The notes under the pieces: generated by a model
Told to the model about the DNA's origin: nothing
Seen by the model: only the letters and a program-made list of their open reading frames with translations
Database searches by the model: none
Part shown: positions 42,565-50,292 of the stretch, in pieces
Layout of the letters: each line of letters starts with the position of its first letter
Numbering within the stretch: the first letter of the stretch is position 1
Assembly: GCA_017694295.1 (NCBI GenBank)
Contig: JADINA010000019.1
Location: 62,001 to 126,000 of the forward strand
Source: Candidatus Alloenteromonas pullistercoris
GTDB taxonomy: Bacteria; Bacillota_I; Bacilli_A; RFN20; CAG-826
DNA length: 64,000 nucleotides
Direction of reading: 5' to 3'
Program-made: the position numbers and the translations under genes

Positions 42565-42667
42565 TTGGCATATTCATTGATCCGGATACCGCCGTTTTGG
42601 CACATGTCGATGATACATCATTGCCAATTTGGCATATTCCATCTGAAAGGCTATGCCAAAAATGGCC
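42565..42667 (+). repeat. Orphan TTGGCA palindrome array, 32 bp period
   Basis: TTGGCATATTC at 42565, TTGGCACATGTC at 42597 and TTGGCATATTCC at 42629 are exactly 32 bases apart; a weaker ATGGCC at 42662 continues the phase within one base. Most copies are preceded by TGCCA-like bases, making TGCCAA..TTGGCA palindromes. No gene starts near it. Confidence 0.8.
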
Positions 42668-42802
42668 TACTTTGCGTTTGTTCTTGCGTTTCCCCGCTTG
42701 TTAACGGCACCCCTTAAGGCGATTTGGGGCAATAGCGGATCCCAATCCCGGATTTGCCTCTTCAACGGTTCCACGTCAAATTCGATTGGATAGCCGCCTT
42801 AT

Positions 42803-42836
42803 TTCACAAAATGTCGGTCAACCGAATTTTTGTTAA
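42803..42836 (+). repeat. Palindromic element, copy 1
   Basis: TTCACAAAA..CGGT..ACCG..TTTTTGTTAA, 239 bases upstream of copy 2; likely second operator for the ATPase at 43090. The region 42377-43041 otherwise has only the TTGGCA array. Confidence 0.75.
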
Positions 42837-43041
42837 ACAGATGTCCCCACTTTGTAACATTGTCAATGTCGGATCACGGATGAAAAGACTTGGCAGATCA
42901 AGCAACGATCGGTGAAGATTAAGAGCATGATTTGAATGTTTTTATCGAATTAATTTGGGGTAATACGATTGTTGTCGGCAGAGAAATCGCTTAAAGAAAG
43001 CTTTTGACGCATCGCATTTTCGCTAGACGTGGTATTATTAA

Positions 43042-43075
43042 TTCACAAAAAGGCGGTAAACCGGATTTTTGTTAA
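43042..43075 (+). repeat. Palindromic element, copy 2, operator-like
   Basis: ACAAAAA-nn-CGGT-nn-ACCG-nn-TTTTTGT is a perfect interrupted palindrome. It ends just before the TTAGGAGG ribosome site of the ATPase gene at 43090. Confidence 0.85.
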
Positions 43076-43089
43076 TTAGGAGGTAGGGC

Positions 43090-44379
43090 ATGAAGGAAAT
43101 ACAACGTGACTTATATCTGAATCAATTGAAGAAGAAGATGGGAAACGGGCTGGTTAAGGTCATCACCGGCATCAGGCGTTGCGGGAAGAGCTACCTCCTT
43201 TTCAAATTGTTCCGTGACTATCTGCTTAGCGCCGGCGTGAAGCCCGAGCATATCATCGCCCTTTCCCTTGAAGATGACGAAAACGATGAATTCCTCGATC
43301 CCGCGAGGCTATCCGCATATTTGAAATCAAAAATCGGGGACGATCAGGAGACTTACTATATTTTGCTAGACGAAGCCCAGCTCGCCATCACCGAGGCTGA
43401 GCGGCGCGGCAAAGGGACGATCAAGCTCTATGGGATTTTGAATAGCCTCATGAAGCAGGGCAACGTCGATGTTTACGTCACCGGCAGCAATTCCCGCTTC
43501 CTCTCATCCGACATCCTGACCGAGTTTCGCGGCCGCAGCGACGAAATCCGGGTCCATCCCCTCTCCTTTGCCGAGTTCATGTCCGCTTATCCGGGGGATG
43601 TTTATTCCGGGTATCGCGAATATTCCATTTACGGGGGCCTTCCTTACGTCTTGGCTCTTGGCGATGCAGCCGAGAAAGAAAATTACCTAAGCAGGCTTTC
43701 TAGCCACGTATACCTAAAAGACATCATCGAACGGCATTCCCTAAGGGGCGATGTGGTTATGGATGCTTTGGTCGATGTCCTTTCCTCCGACATCGGGGCC
43801 CTCACCAACCCGACGAAGCTCGTCAAAACGTTCGCTTCCAATTCGATGAAGACGAACGTCAACACCATCGCCACCTACATCGATTACCTCATCGATGCTT
43901 TCATCATCTCGAAGGCCAAGCGATTCGACATCAAAGGGAAAAGATACATAGGCTCGCCTTACAAGTATTACTTTGAGGACATCGGAGTTCGCAACGCCAG
44001 GCTCAGCTTTCGCCAAATAGAACCGACCCACGCGATGGAAAACATACTCTATAACGAATTGGCGATCCGCGGGTTCAACGTCGATGTCGGAATCGTCGAG
44101 AAATACGGCAAAAACGATAGGGGGCAGAACACCGTCGCGAACCTTGAGGTCGATTTCGTCTGCAATAGGGGAAGCGAACGTTGCTACATCCAATCGGCCT
44201 ACTCGATTCCCGATCGCGAGAAGATGAGGCAGGAGCAGGCCTCCTTCGATCGGATCGGGGATTCGTTTAAGAAAATCATCGTCGTCCAAGACAACGTCTC
44301 CCCCTGGCATAACGAAAAAGGCTATTTGATCATCAACATATTCGACTTCCTCCTCAATCCCGATAGTTTATCCCTATAA
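43090..44379 (+). CDS. DUF4143-type AAA ATPase (nuclease motif degenerate)
   Basis: 429 residues with AGGAGGT eight bases before the ATG. Walker A is TGIRRCGKSY (about 26-35), Walker B YYILLDEAQLA near 92, sensor VTGSNSRFLSSD near 133. The DUF4143 part retains LEVDFVC, but the following strand is YIQSAYSI rather than ExK, so the restriction-nuclease-like centre seen in the other copies is probably not active. It is the first of two adjacent, unrelated-sequence ATPases of the same family. Confidence 0.85.
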   Translation: MKEIQRDLYLNQLKKKMGNGLVKVITGIRRCGKSYLLFKLFRDYLLSAGVKPEHIIALSLEDDENDEFLDPARLSAYLKSKIGDDQETYYILLDEAQLAITEAERRGKGTIKLYGILNSLMKQGNVDVYVTGSNSRFLSSDILTEFRGRSDEIRVHPLSFAEFMSAYPGDVYSGYREYSIYGGLPYVLALGDAAEKENYLSRLSSHVYLKDIIERHSLRGDVVMDALVDVLSSDIGALTNPTKLVKTFASNSMKTNVNTIATYIDYLIDAFIISKAKRFDIKGKRYIGSPYKYYFEDIGVRNARLSFRQIEPTHAMENILYNELAIRGFNVDVGIVEKYGKNDRGQNTVANLEVDFVCNRGSERCYIQSAYSIPDREKMRQEQASFDRIGDSFKKIIVVQDNVSPWHNEKGYLIINIFDFLLNPDSLSL

Positions 44380-44469
44380 AGCCACGAACGTTTCGCGCCT
44401 CCTCTATTGCGTTTTTCAGCGTATTGGGCCGCTTATAGATTCAATTCCAAATACAATTTCCGACAAAAG

Positions 44470-44491
44470 CGGATTTGTATTCCGGATTTGT
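44470..44491 (+). repeat. CGGATTTGT pair upstream of the second ATPase
   Basis: CGGATTTGT at 44470 and 44483, 13 bases apart, about 35 bases before the ATG at 44524. Shorter and less certain than the other arrays. Confidence 0.45.
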
Positions 44492-44523
44492 CCGTGATAA
44501 TGTTTTCCCAGGACGGTTAGCAT

Positions 44524-45756
44524 ATGATCAAACGCACCATCGAAGGAAGAATCAAAAACAGCGTCGCCTCCCGGCCGGTCACCTTGATAACGGGGGCCCG
44601 CCAAGTCGGGAAAACCACCTTGGCGACGGCTTTCAGGGAAAATGGGTTCGGGTATGTCTCAATCGACAACACGAACGACATGGTCACGGCCCAAGAAGAC
44701 CCTGAGCTTTTCCTGCAGCTGCATCCTTGCCCGCTTATTATCGATGAGGTCCAGAACGCCCCGGGTCTATTTCTAGCCTTGGAGCATTCGGTCAATTCAG
44801 CCAAACTCGAGAACGTCAGGAATTATGGGATGTATATCCTCACCGGTTCGCAAAGCTATTCGATGATGAAGGGGATAACCGAATCGATGGCCGGACGCGT
44901 CTCCATCATCGAGATGTCCCCGCTTAGCCGGAGCGAGATCCTCGGGCGCGATGAAATCCCTTTCTCCCCCAATGACCTCCCCGCCTTGCAGAAGCGGGCC
45001 AACGAATGCCCATTGTCGGCAAGCGACTTATTCTCCAACATAGTTCGCGGCAGCTTCCCTGAGCTTTACGATAACCCCAAATTGTCCAGATCCGATTTCT
45101 ACGAGTCTTACGTTAGGACCTATATGGAAAGGGACGTCTCCTCCTTATTGAAAGTCGGCTATGTTTCCGCCTTCCGGCGTTTCTTGGAGGCCATTGCCTC
45201 CTTGACCGGGCAAGAGCTCGTTTACGATACTTTGGCGAAGGCGGTGGAAGTGGACGAGAAGACCATCGCGAGCTGGGTGAGCATCCTCGAGGCCGGGCAT
45301 CTGATAACGTTGTTGCGCCCCTATAACGAGACCTCGGTCGTCAAAAGGGTGAGGAAACGTCCGAAGATGTATTTTTGCGATACGGGGCTGGCCTGCCATT
45401 TGGCCCGGATCGATTCCCCGGAGACTTTGTCGGCAAGCTATTTCGCCGGCCGCTTCGTCGAGACCTACGTGGTCAATGAGGTCATCAAGTCATATAAGAA
45501 TGGCGGAATCAACGCCGGCTTCTACTATTACCGGGACAAGGAGCAAAACGAGATCGACCTCCTGATCCTCCATGACGGGACCCTTTACCCAATTGATATA
45601 AAAACCGGGACGAGGTTCGATGCCAAGGCCGTCAAAAGCTTCAAGAAGCTGGAAGGCTCCAAATACCGGATTGGCCCTGGGAGCGTCCTTTGCAACGCGG
45701 ATGCCGTCTATCCGGTTTCCGGTAACGCCTACGCCATCCCGATCTCCTGTTTGTGA
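44524..45756 (+). CDS. DUF4143-type AAA ATPase with PD-(D/E)XK-like C-terminus
   Basis: 410 residues. Walker A TGARQVGKTT (about 22-31), Walker B PLIIDEVQNAP near 77 and TGSQSYSMM near 115 define the ATPase. The C-terminus has ETYVVNEVIKSY, then NEIDLLI and YPIDIKTGT, a D..D/ExK nuclease-like core with Asp in place of Glu. It belongs to a different branch from the copy at 43090 although they are 144 bases apart on the same strand, so this is not a recent tandem duplication. Confidence 0.88.
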   Translation: MIKRTIEGRIKNSVASRPVTLITGARQVGKTTLATAFRENGFGYVSIDNTNDMVTAQEDPELFLQLHPCPLIIDEVQNAPGLFLALEHSVNSAKLENVRNYGMYILTGSQSYSMMKGITESMAGRVSIIEMSPLSRSEILGRDEIPFSPNDLPALQKRANECPLSASDLFSNIVRGSFPELYDNPKLSRSDFYESYVRTYMERDVSSLLKVGYVSAFRRFLEAIASLTGQELVYDTLAKAVEVDEKTIASWVSILEAGHLITLLRPYNETSVVKRVRKRPKMYFCDTGLACHLARIDSPETLSASYFAGRFVETYVVNEVIKSYKNGGINAGFYYYRDKEQNEIDLLILHDGTLYPIDIKTGTRFDAKAVKSFKKLEGSKYRIGPGSVLCNADAVYPVSGNAYAIPISCL

Positions 45757-45793
45757 TCGAAGGAATGGGGTGACCCTCCATCGACAATCCCGA

Positions 45794-45827
45794 TTCACAA
45801 AAACCCGGTAAACCGAATTTTTGTTAA
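45794..45827 (+). repeat. Palindromic element, copy 3
   Basis: Same interrupted palindrome as 43042 (TTCACAAAAA..CGGT..ACCG..TTTTTGTTAA), same orientation, 38 bases after the second ATPase. With copy 2 it brackets the two-ATPase block. Nothing recognisable follows until 46080. Confidence 0.8.
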
Positions 45828-46172
45828 ATAGGATTTTGGCAATAAGGTGCCCAGTTGTTTTAAGCTGCTGAGGTAACGACCAAGAAACTTTCGGAAATCA
45901 GAAAACATTTATGGCCGAAGTTGCTCGGTTTTCATTTGTCAAAACGCCGTTTTGCAGCCTTTTCGGTTTTTAAAGACCTGGATTCCCTTGATGCGCGATT
46001 TCCTTTCTTTAATCCTATTTCTGCGGGCAAATCAGCCGCCTGCTCTACCAATGACGGCAATCGCCTACCTCTCTTCCCGAGGTGGCGGAGGATGGCCTAA
46101 AAGAGGATACCGTCGCCTTTATCGACTCGCTCGCCTGGCGGGGGAACGCTTTTGGATCATTTGATAAAGGTC

Positions 46173-46240
46173 CACCCCTAAGGGTCTTGGGGGAGAATGA
46201 GTCCTCCGCCGTCATTTACAAAAGGTTTTGGATACTCCCT
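46173..46240 (-). mobile_element. Solo end of an IS256-type element
   Basis: CCCCTAAGGGTCTTGGGGG, GAGTCCTCCGCCGTCATTTA and TTTTGGATACTCCC match the terminal 65 bases of the intact IS256 element at 56.4-57.8 kb (57721-57786), including its terminal inverted repeat. No transposase is attached. Confidence 0.75.
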
Positions 46241-46319
46241 CAGTCAAAACTTACTTATGTAAATTTACAGAAGTAACTTTTTTATAATTTTGAAAGCATT
46301 GGGATATATCCACGAAGTT

Positions 46320-46750
46320 AGGCTATTCGGTTAATTTCGACGTGGAAGCCGTCTGCGAGTGCTACCGCCTTAGCGAAGCGAGTTCGCCAAGAAGCTCGAC
46401 GGGGGCGACATCACCTTGCTTTCCCTTAACGTGGATGAGGCTTTTTCTCGATAATAGAAGAATTCGGGGAATCCTCCTACGGGAAAGATAAATATCCGGC
46501 CGAGGCTCTTTATTGGGTCGGTTACCTAACCCGTTATATCGCCTATACCAGGGGATGCAGCTCGCTTATGGTCTTTAAGGCTTTCCCGATGAAGCTTTTG
46601 ATCGATAGCTATCACGCCTACCACACCCAAGGCGATGAATGGGTCATAGCGAATCTGCTTGAGAAAGTCGGGAAGGACGAAAGCTATTTCGATCCCAACG
46701 CCCGGCTTAAGGAAATCCTTAAGCGAAGGATGAGAAGGAAGTATTCCTAA
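46320..46750 (+). pseudogene. Frameshifted gene remnant, possible antitoxin-like protein
   Basis: Pieces in shifting frames read GYSVNFDVEAVCECYRLSEA, EFAKKLDGGDITLLSLNVDEAF and IIEEFGESSYGKDKYPAEALYWVGYLTRYIAYTRG through to a TAA at 46750. The EALYWVGYLTRYIAY pattern resembles small proteins that accompany DUF3990/DUF3791 toxin-antitoxin genes, but this assignment is uncertain. At least two frameshifts are present. Confidence 0.5.
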
Positions 46751-46857
46751 TTCCTTGCTATGCGTGGCCGCTTTAAAGGCCTAGATCATTTTTCATCGCC
46801 TATATTTCGAGTAGTTTTGAATTTATCGGCAGTTTTTGCTTTCATCTAATACAAAGT

Positions 46858-46931
46858 GTATAAAAAATACAGTGACTCTTGAATAATTCGGGGACTATAT
46901 TGATAATTGAGCTGTATAAAAAATACGGTGA
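46858..46931 (+). repeat. GTATAAAAAATAC direct repeats upstream of the RloA-like ATPase
   Basis: GTATAAAAAATACAGTGA (46858) and GTATAAAAAATACGGTGA (46914), 56 bases apart. Each contains a GTAT..ATAC palindrome. The second overlaps the Shine-Dalgarno region of the ATPase. Confidence 0.85.
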
Positions 46932-46940
46932 GGCCATGAA

Positions 46941-48083
46941 ATGCTGAAAAGGATCGTCATCAACAACGTGAATTCGATTAAAACCTGCGAGATCGATTTC
47001 ATCAAAGGCAACTACAAATTTTCCGAGGACAATGTGCTGGGCAGCCTGGTGAACCCAATTGCCATCTATGGCCATAACGGCTCAGGTAAGTCTTCGCTTC
47101 TGAATGCGGTTCAGCATTTTATCTCCCTTATGGTTTTACCGACCGAATCGCTTATGCCGTTCACGGTCAACAACTTCCTTTTCGAGCAATTCCGCAAGGT
47201 GGAAGAGGAAATGTATTTGCAAGGGGATATCCTCCTTTCCTTCGATTTGGGCGATAAGTCTTACGAGTATTACCTGGAAACCAGCCGATTCGATAACCGG
47301 ATCAGCAAGGAATACCTTAAGGCGGACGGCGAAATCTATTTTGAGAACGAAGGCGGGAAATATCGTTACCAAGGGAAGGGCTATCGTCCGGAGAATCACC
47401 AGATTTCGAAAATGGTCCCCCTCATAAGGATCTTGGGGTCCTCGGAGATCGTGGATCCTATAGTCCAAACCGTCTTTGCATATTTTCGGTCTTTTACCCA
47501 CGTTAACGTATCGTTCATCAATCGAGGGGCGTTCGTCACCTCAAGCATTTTCAACAATACCAATATCTTCGATTTGCTGACTGGCAAATCCGATGAGGTC
47601 AAGGAAGTCCTGAAGGAATATGATAACTTCCCGGTTTATTCGATAGTCAAAGACGACAAGTTGTTGCCGAACGGCTTCGTTCAGCCTCAGTACAACGTGG
47701 TTTTGGAAGACGACGGCTTCAAAGGCAAATTGCCATTCCAAATGATTTCGACAGGCATGCAAAACCAAAGCGTTCTGCTTTCGCTAGTTCTGTCGATGCC
47801 TAAAAACAGCGTTTTGTTCATAGATGAACTTGATATCGCTTTACATCCGTCCGCTTTGCAGTCGTTTATCGAAGTAATTAAAAAGAGAAAAGTCCAAGTT
47901 GTCGTGACCCTTCACAATACGAATGCGATGCAATACCTAAGACCCGATCAAATCTATTTCGCCAAGTGGTCAAAAGGTTTTTCAACGTATCATCGCCTAT
48001 CGAAGATCTACCCAAATATCAGGGAGGTTAACAATATAGAGAAGATGTATTTGTCTACGTTGTTCGATGGGGCCATGGAGTGA
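46941..48083 (+). CDS. RloA/AbiLi-like SMC-type ATPase (defence)
   Basis: 380 residues of the small ABC/SMC-like ATPase class (AAA_15): N-terminal strand KRIVINNVNSIKTCEIDF, Walker A GHNGSGKSS near 44, ABC-like signature ISTGMQNQSVLLSLVL, Walker B VLFIDELDIALHPSAL and H-loop THNTN. Such ATPases form nucleic-acid-sensing complexes with TOPRIM or RloB partners in abortive-infection systems (RloAB, AbiL, PARIS-like). The next gene begins one base after its stop and encodes such a partner. Confidence 0.85.
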   Translation: MLKRIVINNVNSIKTCEIDFIKGNYKFSEDNVLGSLVNPIAIYGHNGSGKSSLLNAVQHFISLMVLPTESLMPFTVNNFLFEQFRKVEEEMYLQGDILLSFDLGDKSYEYYLETSRFDNRISKEYLKADGEIYFENEGGKYRYQGKGYRPENHQISKMVPLIRILGSSEIVDPIVQTVFAYFRSFTHVNVSFINRGAFVTSSIFNNTNIFDLLTGKSDEVKEVLKEYDNFPVYSIVKDDKLLPNGFVQPQYNVVLEDDGFKGKLPFQMISTGMQNQSVLLSLVLSMPKNSVLFIDELDIALHPSALQSFIEVIKKRKVQVVVTLHNTNAMQYLRPDQIYFAKWSKGFSTYHRLSKIYPNIREVNNIEKMYLSTLFDGAME

Positions 48084-48084
48084 C

Positions 48085-48870
48085 ATGGCGAATAGGATTT
48101 TGATTTTGACCGAAGGGAGTGTCGATGAGCAAGACGTGTTCTTTTCCGCGTTCAATAAATACGGCATCGATGCTATTGCTTCATCTGAACGAATCATTGA
48201 AATTGACGCAGTTAAGTTTGTCGAATCTAGCTATTCCGGTGGAAACACAACGATTTTTATAATCCAAGGACCGAGGAACAGAATTCATGGTTTCTTGAAA
48301 TTCGTGGACGACAAGAACATGAGCATCGAAAAATCGCTTGGTTTTCAATTTGGCTATTTCTCCAAGATATTTCTTATTTACGACGTCGACCATAACGATT
48401 GCGATGATGTCTTGAGAATGTCCTCCTTGTTTAAAGATGAGACCACCGGAATGCTTTTGCTTAGTTCACCATGCATAGAAGTCTTGGCGGATTTCAATCG
48501 CGACCGAAAAGAGTTTAGATGTCAACGTTTGAGGGAATACAAAAAAGAAATCAACGGGCATTATCACGGTTCGGCGAAGAAGTTTATCGCCGATCACTTT
48601 GACGAGATAATGCTGCATTTCCTAGAAAAGAACTATCGGGACTTCAAAGAAAGAAACATCATGGAACACCCCAATCTCATCGTTGGGAAGATCAACGAGC
48701 TGAATATTCGCGTGAATTGCAAGGACAAGTCGGCTTCCTACGTGCTATGCCGATATTTCTCAACGGTCGTGTATGTGGCGATTGCGGATGCCCTTTCTCT
48801 TACGGTGCAAGTCGATAATTATGAAACCGTTAAGTCCTTCTTTGAATCGCAATTAAAGCGAAACAACTGA
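48085..48870 (+). CDS. RloB/AbiLii-like TOPRIM-type effector (defence)
   Basis: 261 residues from ATG 48085, one base after the ATPase stop (tgaCATG) with GGAG just before. The N-terminal Glu strand ILILTEGSVDEQDVF, then KIFLIYDVDHND (DxD) and LLLSSPCIEVLADF form the TOPRIM/RloB pattern of a metal-dependent nuclease. It probably acts on nucleic acid when released by the partner ATPase during phage infection. That mechanism is inferred from family knowledge. Confidence 0.75.
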   Translation: MANRILILTEGSVDEQDVFFSAFNKYGIDAIASSERIIEIDAVKFVESSYSGGNTTIFIIQGPRNRIHGFLKFVDDKNMSIEKSLGFQFGYFSKIFLIYDVDHNDCDDVLRMSSLFKDETTGMLLLSSPCIEVLADFNRDRKEFRCQRLREYKKEINGHYHGSAKKFIADHFDEIMLHFLEKNYRDFKERNIMEHPNLIVGKINELNIRVNCKDKSASYVLCRYFSTVVYVAIADALSLTVQVDNYETVKSFFESQLKRNN

Positions 48871-48959
48871 TTTTTGGCGTTCAGGATTAGCATATGTTTT
48901 GGTAGACAATCCCCAAAAGCAAGCAAGCTGAATTAAGGCTGCTCTATATTAGATTTGCG

Positions 48960-49002
48960 GTGACACACGCAATGCCATTAGGAGTGACATCTGCAGTGCC
49001 AT
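48960..49002 (+). repeat. GTGACA repeat pair upstream of an AlbA_2 pseudogene
   Basis: GTGACACACGCAATGCCAT (48960) and GTGACATCTGCAGTGCCAT (48984), 24 bases apart and mostly identical, ending about 25 bases before the pseudogene start. Confidence 0.75.
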
Positions 49003-49027
49003 ATTTGCTATTTGCCAGGGGCTACCA

Positions 49028-49250
49028 ATGATCGTCAATCTAGGAAGGAATCGGAGAACGCCGAATTCAAGGCGAGCACGGGCGAATTGCCCGAAGCCCC
49101 TGAGTCGATTGCGGCCATGTCGAACAAGCGGGTTTTGGCGAGCTTTATTTCGGTGTTCTCGACAACGGCGAGGCCGTGGTGAGGGCCTTCCCTTAGTAGT
49201 AGCCGTTCCTCAGGCGATAGGCGAGATAATGCCATGCGGGGCGACATTTT
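49028..49250 (+). pseudogene. AlbA_2 (Schlafen-like) DNA-binding domain gene, N-terminal fragment
   Basis: One frame gives ESENAEFKASTGELPEAPESIAAMSNK and, after a shift near 49130, GFGELYFGVLDNGEAV. This is the start of the AlbA_2 domain found in Schlafen-like ATP-binding regulators. A stop follows and the rest is absent. Confidence 0.7.
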
Positions 49251-49364
49251 GACATAGAGGTTTTAAACATTATATCTTTTATATGTCCGTTATTCGGAAA
49301 AAGCGTGTCTAGACACGGAAAAACCGATTAGCATGATCGCAAGGGGCAAATACGGACGAAACGT

Positions 49365-49602
49365 CCGCTGAAAGCTCGAAGTCGACTTCTTCGCCGAAAA
49401 GGGCATCAGGCAATATTACGTTTAGGTATGCGCGGATGCGGGAAGCCAACAGGCGATGCTTCGGGAGATAAACCCTACATCGCCTTAAATGACCAGATAA
49501 CCAAGATATTGGTCATCCCCGAGGCGATGGGGGAATGCCGCGACAAGAACGGATACACCATCATCGGGGTATCCGATTTCCTGCTCCGCTACATCAAATG
49601 AT
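49365..49602 (+). pseudogene. DUF4143-type ATPase, C-terminal fragment
   Basis: With in-frame stops, the text reads KLEVDFFAEKGIRQYYV, VCADAG, INPYIALNDQITKILVIPEAMGE and YTIIGVSDFLLRYIK to a TGA at 49602. These are the last strands of a DUF4143 protein of the same subtype as the gene at 43090 (IQ rather than ExK). The N-terminal three quarters are missing. Confidence 0.75.
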
Positions 49603-49838
49603 TTAAGGCGAGGGCGAAGCGAAAACAACAGGTTAAGGGAACTATTTGGCCGAATTCATCAAAACCCCATAACAGGCTATCTTCGTTTGACAATGTCTTT
49701 GAGCCATTCATGGCGGACCTTTTGCATCATCGCGAGGAGCATTTTAAAATGATCGGGGTTTTTGTGGCGCCGGCTCCATCTTCATTGCCGCAGCAAATCT
49801 TATTTGCTTTCAGCTTTCTTCCGCCTATTGCGGGCGAT

Positions 49839-49895
49839 GTGTTCACTTGCCGAGTGAACACTTAGTGAACATGGTCCGCTTTTGAAAGTGAACAT
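49839..49895 (+). repeat. AGTGAACAT repeats
   Basis: AGTGAACAC/T occurs at 49853, 49864 and 49887, with an inverted copy GTGTTCACT at 49839-49847. Operator-like, with no intact gene next to it. The rest of 49603-50292 shows only doubtful fragments. Confidence 0.6.
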
Positions 49896-50292
49896 GATTT
49901 AAACTCGTTCCCAAAACTTTAATAATTTTTGACTTTTGGGGATAGGCCGTTATGAATGCGATATTCGCAGAGCTCCCTATGTTTGAATAAACCGCCACTC
50001 TCAATCCCTTCCGGCAGTAAGAAAAAACGTTGTCCAAAAGAGACGACATCAGCATGTTTATGCGTTATAAACTCAAAATTATTTGAAGAAAATAACACAT
50101 ATCCCTTACGGCGGTGGAACCCTCTTCTTTGAGCAAAAGTCATGGGGTTTTGAAACGAAAATAGAAAAAATCGGAATCTCGCAACTATGTTGCGGCCCCC
50201 CTAAACCCTATCAGGGCACCTACCAATCCATTGAATTTGGCTCTAAGATAATGGTCGACGTCAATCTCTATGGATGAAAAGGAGGATTTGAA

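Noticed and set aside
49919-50143. 74-residue minus-strand ORF (FSSNNFEFITHKHADVVSFGQRF)
   Set aside because: The sequence looks protein-like and may be a gene fragment, but I could not assign a family or find supporting signals.
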